Shown in pieces: positions 53,682 to 61,004 of a stretch of 64,000 nucleotides of DNA (within the stretch, counting starts at the first letter, position 1; each line of letters begins with the position of its first letter). The stretch is from Actinacidiphila glaucinigra (GTDB lineage: Bacteria; Actinomycetota; Actinomycetes; Streptomycetales; Streptomycetaceae), in the NCBI RefSeq assembly GCF_900188405.1, contig NZ_FZOF01000035.1, positions 1 through 64,000 on the forward strand, written 5' to 3'. The translations under genes and the position numbers were made by a program. Under the pieces are notes generated by a model. The model worked only from the letters and a program-made list of their open reading frames with translations, was not told the DNA's origin and did no database searches.

Positions 53682-54500
53682 TCATGAGGCCGCACAGTCC
53701 ACGAGCTCGGCCGCGAGTTCGGGGTCGGGCTTGGGGATGGTGCCGTAGTCCTCGTCGGGCTGTGCCTCGAGGCGCTGGACGGCCTTGGTGATCGATTTCG
53801 ACAGCGGGAGGGACGAGGCGGGCCGGCATGCCCGGTGGACGATATCGACCGTGACCACCTGGGGCACTGTCGCCGCCTGGGACGCCGACGGTCCCCATAG
53901 CCAGTGGGTCAGGGCCCGATCGGTTGTCGCCTGCGACCACGCGGTGTGCGCCATGGGGTCCTGGCCCAGTTGCCGCAGCAGAAGGGCCTGCTTGCGCCAG
54001 TGCTGTGCGTCGCGTAGTTCGCTGTGCTGCAGGTGGTGGAGGGACAGGCAGTGGGCTGCGGTGGGGGAGTCGGCGCCGGCGGCGAACTGCCACCAGAACT
54101 GGGCGGCTTCGTGACGGTCTGCCAGGTACAGCAGGCAGGCGAACGCGAGCGCGCCGGTGGGTTCGATGGTGGCACGGTCGTCGACCAGTAGCGCCATGGC
54201 CGCGATCGCCTGCGGGTCCCGGACCACCTGTGAGGACAGCAGGCCCAGTTCGGTGGCGGCCTGCTCGTGCAGGGCGGCCGGGAGGCCGTCGTGCGCGTCG
54301 GCCGGGCGGGTGTACGCGCCGGATGCGGTGCGGATCCACCGGGCGCGGCTTTCCATCGACTCGGCCCTGTGCCACACGACCCGCCGGGCGATGCGGTCCA
54401 GTGCCGCTCGTTCGTCGAAGTCGGTGTACACGTCGGCTAGGACTTCCGCGCCGGCCAGCACCTGGTCGATGCGATCGGTGCGCTTGTTCCCCCGGTTCAT
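53682..54500 (-). CDS. Hypothetical protein coupled to a sigma factor, 272 aa
   Basis: Last gene of a three-gene unit. The product is soluble and helical, with a central Ala/Leu/His-rich helical-repeat stretch (about 115-190; AFACLLYLADRHEAAQFWWQ, ELRDAQHWRKQALLLRQLG) that looks TPR-like. No known domain. The ATG follows GAGGAGG and overlaps the sigma stop by one base (TGATG). Partners of this kind are common downstream of streptomycete sigma genes and could be regulators or effectors (inference). Confidence 0.75.
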   Translation of the reverse strand: MNRGNKRTDRIDQVLAGAEVLADVYTDFDERAALDRIARRVVWHRAESMESRARWIRTASGAYTRPADAHDGLPAALHEQAATELGLLSSQVVRDPQAIAAMALLVDDRATIEPTGALAFACLLYLADRHEAAQFWWQFAAGADSPTAAHCLSLHHLQHSELRDAQHWRKQALLLRQLGQDPMAHTAWSQATTDRALTHWLWGPSASQAATVPQVVTVDIVHRACRPASSLPLSKSITKAVQRLEAQPDEDYGTIPKPDPELAAELVDCAAS

Positions 54501-55081
54501 CAATCCTCCTCGTTCATCTCTTCGGTGGCCCATTCGATCCCCAGATCCCGGGCCAGCCGCCGGCGGGCACCGCGCACGTGGCTGCGGACCGTCCCATAGG
54601 ACACGCCCATGAGTTCGGCCACCTGCCGCATCGGGTAGCCGAGCACGAACCGCAGCACGATCACGTCGTACTGGCGCTCCGGAAGCCGGGCGATCGCCGT
54701 GTACAGCCCGAGGCTGGACTCCAGCACGGCGAAGGATTTGCGGCTCGTGCGCCGGATCTGCTCGAACGCGGCGGTCTCCACCAAGGCGGGGGCGCGCCCT
54801 TGTATTTCCAGGCGCCGGGCGACCTCTTCCTTCAGTGCCGCCCAGGCGTAAGTGTCCACGTTCGGCTGCTTCAGCACGTGCGGCCACATCGTGGCCAGCT
54901 GCACGAACACGTCCTCGACGACCTGTTCGGCTGCGGGTCGGCTGTCCAGCTGCAGGTGCGCGTAGCGCAGGTAGGCCTGGTGGTGCAGGCAGTAGAACGC
55001 GGTGAAGGTGTCCGGCAGTACCGCGGTCAGATCGTCGCGCACGGCCTGGTCGGCCCACGGATTCGGTTGGTGGCCGCTCAT
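54500..55081 (-). CDS. ECF-like sigma-70 family RNA polymerase sigma factor
   Basis: A 193-residue sigma factor. Region 2 is at about residues 20-90 (LTAVLPDTFTAFYCLHHQAY; AAEQVVEDVFVQLATMWPHV). Region 4 is near 130-180 (IARLPERQYDVIVLRFVLGY; VAELMGVSYGTVRSHVRGAR). It lacks an anti-sigma gene with a recognisable zinc motif nearby. It is joined to both neighbours by one-base TGATG overlaps, so the three proteins are made together. Confidence 0.88.
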   Translation of the reverse strand: MSGHQPNPWADQAVRDDLTAVLPDTFTAFYCLHHQAYLRYAHLQLDSRPAAEQVVEDVFVQLATMWPHVLKQPNVDTYAWAALKEEVARRLEIQGRAPALVETAAFEQIRRTSRKSFAVLESSLGLYTAIARLPERQYDVIVLRFVLGYPMRQVAELMGVSYGTVRSHVRGARRRLARDLGIEWATEEMNEED

Positions 55082-55281
55082 CAGTCGCGCTCCAGCGGCA
55101 GCACGTCGGTGCCCTTGCTCGGGGCAGCTGTCTCCCCGCGCCGGTGCTGCGAGGCCAGCTGGGCGGCGCCGACCCGCACGCCGGCACTGAGCAGGCGTGT
55201 TCCCAGGGCGCGGATGTCTCCCGCGAAGACCCGGAGCGCGACCGCCCCCGTCATCACATGAGCAGCCATATCGAGATCCAC
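55081..55281 (-). CDS. Small protein, first gene of the sigma operon
   Basis: A 66-residue protein (MDLDMAAHVMTGAVALRVFA, then IRALGTRLLSAGVRVGAAQL). Its hydrophobic helix is amphipathic, so it is probably soluble or peripheral. The GTG start is supported by AAGGA about 9 bases upstream; an ATG 12 bases later is possible. Its stop overlaps the sigma start. Role unknown; a sigma co-factor or inhibitor is possible. Confidence 0.65.
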   Translation of the reverse strand: MDLDMAAHVMTGAVALRVFAGDIRALGTRLLSAGVRVGAAQLASQHRRGETAAPSKGTDVLPLERD

Positions 55282-55749
55282 TGGCTGGAGTCCTTTCGTC
55301 GGCCGATGCAGCCCCCGCTCGGCACCGAGCGCTTTTGCCTTGCTCCCAGCCAAGCGAACGAGACCCGCAAGTGTGCACGCCGAACCCCACCAATTTCACC
55401 GGGCGTGCGCACACGATCACGCGCGCGCCCCCGCTGCGCCCACGCGCGCCTGACGCCTCCCAAAGCGCCAACGGCACGGACTGCTGCCCGGTCACACGCC
55501 GCCTATGCGCACTGCTCGCACTTGTAGTCCAGGTCGTGCGCAGGTGTCAGGCGTCAGGTGCCACGACTGACATTCCCCTGCTGCAGGTACGCGTCCTCAT
55601 CGATGTCCCCACTCCGCCCGTGGCAGCACCTGGTGATCTTTGGGGCTCGTGAGGCGAGGAACCCCGCGCTCAGGTCGTCGGACAGGGGGATACCTCATGC
55701 ATACGGCTCCGGCCCCTGCCTGACGGGACGTCGGGCAGAAGCCGGATGT
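55282..55749. other. Sigma operon promoter region
   Basis: About 470 bases between the sigma operon and the tRNA. It must hold the sigma promoter. Nothing else recognised. Confidence 0.35.
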
Positions 55750-55827
55750 TGGTAGCGGGGGCGGGATTCGAACCACGCGACCTCTGGGTTATGAGCCCAG
55801 CGAGCTACCGAGCTGCTCCACCCCGCG
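55750..55827 (-). tRNA. Initiator tRNA-Met (CAT) with an extra base in the T-stem
   Basis: The cloverleaf reads on the reverse strand: acceptor CGCGGGG / CCCCGCT with an unpaired 1:72 position as in initiator tRNAs, D-arm AGCTCGGTAGCT, anticodon arm CTGGG CTCATAA CCCAG, and TTCGAAT T-loop. CCA is encoded. The T-stem is GCG-T-GG against CCCGC, i.e. one extra T compared with the expected GCGGG, making the gene 78 rather than 77 bases. It may be a functional tRNA with a bulge, a pseudogene or a sequencing error. Confidence 0.88.
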
Positions 55828-56850
55828 TCGGTGCAGTCAGCTTACGTCTCTTGGGCTGACTGCGCAGGCATTTACCACGGACGTTCGATAGCGCGCGCCG
55901 CGCTTTTGCTGACACTGCCAGCCACTTCAGCCCCGTCGTGTCACCTACAGGGAAGCCATGTCCGCCTCACAAGAACAGCAATCTCAGCAGTGCGCCGGTC
56001 GACCGCGCCAAGGTGGGGGGCCGAGACGAGCGAGACCACCCCGCGTCGGGCTGGACGGCGTCACCGTCCGGCCGTGGAGAGCGACCTTTCGGGATGGGGA
56101 TGCTTGGCGGCCGGCCATCAGGCCTGGGCCGGTTCGTCAGTTGATGAGGGAGTTGAAGATGGCCACGACTCCGGCGAAGACCGCACCGTCGGCCAGAAAG
56201 GCACTGGCGGGGTTGCCGCCGGATGCCGGCGCCGAGTGCGGCCCGGACTCCGAGCAGCAAGATGCTCGCGGCGCGCGGGCCGAGGAGTGGCCCGTTGGGC
56301 TGGGACATGCCGCGGGCAGCCAGCCGGGGAAGCCGGTCCCAGTTCTTTTCGTCGGCCTGGGGGTGACCGTCCGGCTGGCTGTTCCGGCGTCTGGTGTCCG
56401 GACTGGCTATGCCCGCGAGGTGGCGACCCGCGGTGGCTGCGCCTCTCCACTCGCACTGCTCGAGACGGGTGGGAGCCGCGGCATGCCGCGCCGTGGGGGC
56501 CTGTGCCGGGGCATCGCCAGCCGGCCTGGGCTTGTCCCGCGGTGAGGACAGGCCGGGCTCCCGCGAGCTGTCGGCCGACGCGCGTTTGTCTTCCGGTGAC
56601 CTGACGAAAGCCCTGTTACCTGCGGTTTTGCCGCCCGGAAGCGAGGGCGACTTGCGGTAGAGCGCAAGTCTCGACTGACCTGTAGCGCAGTAACTAGAAG
56701 AACTTCAACTAACGAACATCAACCGCACTGGGCGGCGGGTGCCGGCGGACGGGTGCGGCCCGGTGGCGGCCGGGGCGCGAAACGGGACCGGCAAGTCGGT
56801 CCGCCGGATTCCCTCTCCAGATGGATGACACCAGTGGTACCGTTGCCACC
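55828..56850. other. Long stretch without a confident gene
   Basis: About 1 kb. On the reverse strand MSQPNGPLLGPRAASILLLG (from about 56308) and, one frame away, NPASAFLADGAVFAGVVAIF with NSLIN and a stop (end 56137) could be the two halves of a small frameshifted membrane protein. The AT-rich patch at 56640-56730 is conspicuous. Otherwise nothing recognised; it looks like decayed mobile-element DNA. Confidence 0.4.
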
Positions 56851-57174
56851 ATGAAGGCATCTGAGAAGACCGAGAAGAAGGCCATGAGCCTCCGGTTCCC
56901 CGACCCGGAGCAGTACGACGCCATCGCCGCGGCCGCCAAGGCCGCCGACATGAGCATGCAGGAGTACGTGCTGTCGGCCGCCTATGAGCGCGCCACGGCC
57001 GTCGAACGGGTCTTCCTCGAGGCCGCCCGCGAAGCCATGGAGTACACCCGCGAGGCCTTCGCCGAGATCGGCGACAACGTGCCCGACACCGAACGGCGCG
57101 CCGCCGCTCTTGCCGCACGTCACCGCCTTGAGGAACTGGACGGCGCCGAGGCCGGCCACGGGAACGCCGCGTGA
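56851..57174 (+). CDS. Antitoxin-like protein, ribbon-helix-helix type
   Basis: A 107-residue acidic protein. The N-terminus (KKAMSLRFPDPEQYDAIAAA, then MSMQEYVLSAAYERA) has the strand-helix-helix look of DUF1778/Arc-type antitoxins. The rest is a charged helix that would wrap the toxin. ATG at 56851 is preceded by TACCGT (56838-56843) at leaderless -10 spacing; an in-frame ATG at 56821 is possible. The stop region overlaps the toxin start by 4 bases (GTGA). Confidence 0.72.
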   Translation: MKASEKTEKKAMSLRFPDPEQYDAIAAAAKAADMSMQEYVLSAAYERATAVERVFLEAAREAMEYTREAFAEIGDNVPDTERRAAALAARHRLEELDGAEAGHGNAA

Positions 57175-57542
57175 CCAATCGCATCGACGTGCCGTTCCTG
57201 CTGCACGTTGCCGAGCAGGTCGACGGTGACCCGCAGGTGCACGAGCTGGGCGTGCTCTACGCAGCGGTGGCCCGCGTCCATTCGAGCGCCATGGCGCGCG
57301 ACTGCTACGGCTCGGATCACCTCAAGGCGGCCGCGCTCCTGCACGAGCTCGCGCGGATTCCCTGCCTGGAGCACTCGAATCTGCAGTTCGCATGGGTGAG
57401 CACCTACGGGTTCATGAAGCTGCAGGGCTACCGCCTTGACTACCAGCCCAAGGTCGCGGCCGCTCTCGTCCGCGACGCGGAGGCCGGCCGGGTCTCCGTG
57501 GAGGAGATCGCCATGACGCTGCGCGGATGGACCGTCCGGTGA
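57171..57542 (+). CDS. Doc/Fic-like toxin component with degenerate Fic motif
   Basis: A 123-residue protein of the streptomycete Fic-family toxin type: LGVLYAAVARVHSSAMARDC, KAAALLHELARIPCLEHSNL, FAWVSTYGFMKLQGYRL and VSVEEIAMTLRGW. The canonical HxFxDGNKR loop of Fic and Doc is replaced by PCLEHSNLQFAW, so NMP-transfer chemistry may be altered or lost. Overlap with the antitoxin gene supports a type II toxin-antitoxin pair. Confidence 0.7.
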   Translation: MTNRIDVPFLLHVAEQVDGDPQVHELGVLYAAVARVHSSAMARDCYGSDHLKAAALLHELARIPCLEHSNLQFAWVSTYGFMKLQGYRLDYQPKVAAALVRDAEAGRVSVEEIAMTLRGWTVR

Positions 57543-57559
57543 CGGCGACGACCCTGGGG

Positions 57560-57905
57560 CACCCGCCCGGATCCAGCGCGGCCGCACGAAGGGCTGGCGG
57601 CTGGCGGACGCCATCACCAACCCGAACGGCGCCGTCATCGTCGGCCAGCCCAGCCGGTACGGCAACGCGTGCACCATCGCGGTGATGCGGGAGATGCGAT
57701 ACGTCGCCCCGTACGCCGCTGCCAATCCGCATGTGGCTGGCCGGGCAACGACCTCAACGCCCCGACCGATGCGGCCGACCAGCGGCCTGAGCGGATCCTT
57801 GTCAGCGTGCCGGAGCTGGGCGGCAAGGACGTCGCTTGCACGTGCCGAACGGATCAGGCAGGCCCGTCGACGAACTGCTGCGACTGGCCAGCATGTCGCC
57901 TGCCG
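57560..57905 (+). pseudogene. DUF4326-like protein, frameshifted remnant
   Basis: Blocks typical of the mobile-element-associated DUF4326 family occur in changing frames: RIQRGRTKGWRLADAIT and AVIVGQPSRYGNA (where PTRYGNPF is usual), then PELGGKDVACTCRTDQ (usual LxGKDLACWCPLDxPCH) and VDELLRLASM. The conserved Cys-x-Cys is kept but the frame breaks at least twice. A dead copy of a phage or plasmid-type gene. Confidence 0.6.
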
Positions 57906-58354
57906 AGTCGGACGCGTGGGCCGCTAGGGTCCGGGCCCGGGTCGACCAGAGCCGGGCCAATTGGGGCGACGCCCGGGGGTACAGCGCAGGGGGAGGACCG
58001 GGACCTCACGAAGGTCTCGGCCGCCGGCAATGACGGCGACTGATACGCGGTCCTGAACGTCCGGGATCTACGCGAAGCCGTAGGCGCCCAGCGCACCGGG
58101 CGGCATGTGGCGGAAGTCATCTCCGAGGGCCTCCTTGGGGCGGGACATCGGCACTTGCCGGTCGAGATCCCGAAGATCAACTCCGCGGGGTGCTCGTGTA
58201 TCGGCCGGACAGCCCGGGTGCGCAGGTGCTCCTGGTGGTGGAGGTGGCGACCACGAGCCCTGCTCCGGAGCGGCAGACGGAGCCGTGCACCTCCCGGCCG
58301 ACCTGCTGCGCAAGCCGTAGCCTGACCGCCTCTCGGCAGATCCGAGGGGGATTC

Positions 58355-58671
58355 ATGCGGTACTCCCGGTCGTCATAGGTGCCGGTGTCGTCGGCCTTCT
58401 CGCCTTCGGCGTCAGTACGATCGGCGCCCACCACGACAGGCCCGCGAACGCCTCCGTCGTCCCCGACCACCCCACCGCGGGCCCCGACTATGGGGTGGCC
58501 ATGGACCGCTGCGCCACCTCCCGGCTGCGCAACGCGGGCATCCCGGAACCCGGCGAAACCGACCTGCCGTACCTCGATGCCCGGAACGCCCGCACTCTCG
58601 GCACGTCCTTTGACGACCAAAGCGGTGAGCGAGGCTGGGGCCCGGCCGCCCCGGACTACTGGAGGCCGTGA
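58355..58671 (+). pseudogene. Small membrane protein with a frameshift after the start codon
   Basis: A convincing frame reads VLPVVIGAGVVGLLAFGVST, then IGAHHDRPANASVVPDHPTA and MDRCATSRLRNAGIPEPGET, ending DYWRP at 58671. It has no usable start. The ATG at 58355, which follows GAGGGGG, is in another frame and stops after eight codons. A one-base change within the first codons would restore a single-helix, about 105-residue membrane protein. Either a fresh pseudogene or a sequence error. Confidence 0.5.
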
Positions 58672-58752
58672 ACGCGCGCAGAGGGCCCGTCGTCACCCCT
58701 GCCACGGGCCCTCTCCCATGCTTGAGGCAGCCCCCTACCGAGGAGAACCCCC

Positions 58753-58908
58753 ATGCCACCTGCCGACGAGCCGCACGTGTGCAAGCCCGGCGCCAGCCTG
58801 TACTTCTGCCCGGCCTCCGGTGACATCGAGTCCGACTGCCACGGCGGATTCGATGTGTGCTGCGACCGCCCCGACCTGCACCGGCCCGTCTCCGACGAAG
58901 GCGTATAA
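58753..58908 (+). CDS. 51-residue Cys-rich protein of mobile-element type
   Basis: A 51-residue protein with five Cys and three His: PHVCKPGASLYFCPASGDIE then SDCHGGFDVCCDRPDLHRP. The Cys/His spacing suggests a zinc-binding or disulfide-rich knuckle. The ATG follows GAGGAG. I recall close relatives in pSAM2-like integrative elements, where their function is unknown. Too short for automatic frame listings but well supported by its ribosome site and composition. Confidence 0.65.
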   Translation: MPPADEPHVCKPGASLYFCPASGDIESDCHGGFDVCCDRPDLHRPVSDEGV

Positions 58909-59238
58909 CCGGCTCACGCGCCGACCGTGCAGCGGTGTATGCCGCTGCACGGTGCACGCGCGGGCCGCGGCGTTGTGTGGCCGCCATGTGGATTTGCCGC
59001 GGCCGAGCGAGCTCGGCGAGGTGTCCGCGGTGTGGTGTGCCCCCGGGTGTGTCTGTCGCCCTCTGTGATGCTTCCTGCGCCGGCCCCTGCATCTTCCCCT
59101 GTGCTGGCCCTTTGGGTGCTGTCGTATTCGCGCAGGTCAGCGGGTCGGCGCCGGGTGGACGGAGCTGGTCTGCCTCGAACTCTTCCCTTCCCGCGCCGAG
59201 GGCTCTAGCCGGAGTAGCCGCTGCGCTACTCCGGGTAG
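58909..59238. other. Intergenic stretch upstream of the GntR cassette
   Basis: 330 bases, no gene recognised. The operator array begins immediately after it. Confidence 0.4.
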
Positions 59239-59306
59239 GTTGGCGACAATCCCGGAAAAGATTGTCGCCAATCAGGTAAGCGATTGGCGACAATATTGTT
59301 GACAAT
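59239..59306. promoter_or_regulatory. Four-site GntR(FCD) operator array
   Basis: Four 12-bp sites: GTTGGCGACAAT (59239-59250), ATTGTCGCCAAT (59261-59272, inverted), ATTGGCGACAAT (59283-59294) and ATTGTTGACAAT (59295-59306). The first three are spaced exactly 22 bp, two DNA turns; the fourth abuts the third and covers the -35 box. FadR/FCD-type regulators bind TTGTnnACAA-like palindromes, so these are very likely sites for the GntR protein encoded next. Confidence 0.8.
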
Positions 59307-59327
59307 CATGTGCGGCGGGCCTAGCGT
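59299..59327 (+). promoter_or_regulatory. Promoter of the GntR cassette
   Basis: TTGACA (59299-59304), a 17-base spacer and TAGCGT (59322-59327) form a consensus housekeeping-type promoter. The fourth operator overlaps the -35 box, so binding would block RNA polymerase. The start codon lies about 34 bases after the expected transcription start. Confidence 0.75.
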
Positions 59328-59367
59328 CGGTGGTGAGGCGGTAGGCCATGCACAGGGAGCGGGACCC

Positions 59368-60015
59368 GTGGTGAAGCGTCAGAGCGTTGAATCCGAACTT
59401 CGTGAGCGGATCCTGCGAGGAGACCTCACCCCGGGTGATCGGCTGCCGGAGGTGCAGCTAGCCGAGGAGCTGGGCACCACGCGGTTCGCGGTCAGGTCCG
59501 CCCTGCAGGCATTGGAGGCCCGCAAGCTCGTCGAGCGGACCCCGAACGCCGGCGTGGTGGTCGCCAGGCTCGACCACGACCGTCTGCAGGAGATCTATGA
59601 CGTCCTGGAACTCCTCGAGGGCCTGGCGGCCCGGCTCGCCGCGCAGAAGTCCACGCCGGCTGACTGGGCGGAACTCCAGGAACTGTTCGCCGAGGGCGGC
59701 GGCCTGGACGAGGCCGCGGAGGGCGGTGACATCGATGTGTTCCTTGCCGCGATCGACCGGTACCGCGACACCGTCATCGAACTGGCCGACCAGAGCTTTC
59801 TCGCCGAGATGCTGGTCGGCGTCCGTGACCAGTCCCATCTGCTCCGGCGCCGCATCCTGATGACGCCCGGGCGGATGCAGGAGAGCCTGGCCGAGCACCG
59901 CATGGTGATCGACGCACTGGTACGCGGCGACGCCGAGGGCGCCGAGCAGCTCAAGCGACACAACATGCAGACCGCGCGCAAGCGGCTGAGCCGCTACCGG
60001 GACTTCCTCGTCTGA
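59368..60015 (+). CDS. GntR-family (FCD/FadR type) regulator
   Basis: A 215-residue regulator. The winged helix (LRERILRGDLTPGDRLPEVQ; LGTTRFAVRSALQALEARKL) is followed by the helical FCD ligand domain with metal-binding-type residues (DVFLAAIDRYRDTV; LAEHRMVIDALVRGD). GTG at 59368 follows GGGAG; the next codon is also GTG. It is the first gene of a cassette with a lyase and an amidohydrolase and probably represses it until a carboxylic-acid inducer binds. Confidence 0.9.
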   Translation: MVKRQSVESELRERILRGDLTPGDRLPEVQLAEELGTTRFAVRSALQALEARKLVERTPNAGVVVARLDHDRLQEIYDVLELLEGLAARLAAQKSTPADWAELQELFAEGGGLDEAAEGGDIDVFLAAIDRYRDTVIELADQSFLAEMLVGVRDQSHLLRRRILMTPGRMQESLAEHRMVIDALVRGDAEGAEQLKRHNMQTARKRLSRYRDFLV

Positions 60016-60071
60016 CGGCAAGGCCGCACGTGCGCGCCCTCCGAAGGACCTCGCAGAAAGAACCCACCCCT

Positions 60072-60971
60072 ATGTCCCATTCCGCTACGGCGCGCAGGAA
60101 GTCCCTGAAGGTGCTCCTCGCCGCCGACCAGCCTCTGATCCTGCCCGGTGCGTACGACGCTCTCAGCGCGCAACTCATCGAGCGAGCCGGCTTCCAGGCG
60201 GCTTACCTGGGAAGCTTCGCCGCGGCCGCCTCGGGGTTCGGCATGCCGGACGTCGGACTGCTCACCCTGAACGACATGGTGGACCTGACCCGGCGCGTTG
60301 TCGAAGCCACCTCCGTACCCGTCCTCGCCGACGCGGAGAACGGGTTCTACGACGCCCCGAACATCTGGCGGGCGATCCGGGCCTTCGAATCGGCGGGGGT
60401 CTGCGGGGTCCACATCGAGGACAACCTGGGTGGTAAGCACACCGCCGCGCCCGCCGGGCTGATGCCCGAGCGTCAGATGGCGCAGAAGGTCCGCGCCGCG
60501 GTCGACGCCCGGACCGACCCGGACTTCCTCGTGATCGCCCGCTCCGACGCGGCATGGGTCAACCATGACGTCGACGAGTGCCTGGACCGGCTCGAGAGCT
60601 ACATCGCCGCGGGAGCCGACATGGTCTTCGCGCCGGCCGTACCCGCGGACGCCCTGGCCCGGGCCCGCAAGCGCCTGGACGCACCCGTCATGGTCGCCGG
60701 CGACCTGCTCGACGTACCCGGCTCGGACGTCCCGGGACACACGATCACGGAATACGGCGAAGCGGGCGCCGACGTCATCCTGCTGTGGTACACGCTGATC
60801 GGGGCCGCGTCGAAGAACGTCACCGACGTTCTCCAAGCGCTGCGGGCGCACAACGACGTCGCGGCGGTCAAGGAGTCGGTGACCCAGCAGCACACATTCG
60901 AAGGACTCATGGGTTACGACGAGTTCGAACGGCGCAGCGCGCGTTACACCCAGGCGCCGACCGCGTCGTAG
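60072..60971 (+). CDS. Isocitrate lyase/PEP mutase superfamily enzyme
   Basis: A 299-residue member of the PEP-mutase/isocitrate-lyase superfamily. Mg-site and core blocks are visible: LPGAYDALSAQLIERAGFQA, VPVLADAENGFYDAPNIWRA (Asp87, Glu89) and GVHIEDNLGGK (Glu116, Asp117). The isocitrate-lyase KKCGH catalytic motif is absent, so it is more like oxaloacetate decarboxylase, methylisocitrate-lyase-like or other 2-oxo/2-hydroxy acid lyases. It follows the GntR gene by 56 bases and is probably co-transcribed. Confidence 0.85.
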   Translation: MSHSATARRKSLKVLLAADQPLILPGAYDALSAQLIERAGFQAAYLGSFAAAASGFGMPDVGLLTLNDMVDLTRRVVEATSVPVLADAENGFYDAPNIWRAIRAFESAGVCGVHIEDNLGGKHTAAPAGLMPERQMAQKVRAAVDARTDPDFLVIARSDAAWVNHDVDECLDRLESYIAAGADMVFAPAVPADALARARKRLDAPVMVAGDLLDVPGSDVPGHTITEYGEAGADVILLWYTLIGAASKNVTDVLQALRAHNDVAAVKESVTQQHTFEGLMGYDEFERRSARYTQAPTAS

Positions 60972-61004
60972 ACGGTCCCGCCGCCCTGTACGAAAGGAAG
61001 GGCC

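Noticed and set aside
56640-56730. Plasmid or element replication origin in the AT-rich patch
   Set aside because: No iterons, Rep gene or clear dyad were found; AT-richness alone is not enough.
55828-56850. Possible small membrane protein split by a frameshift
   Set aside because: The two halves (SILLLGVRAAL and FLADGAVFAGVVAIF) look plausible but are too short and unsupported to call a gene; mentioned only in the region entry.
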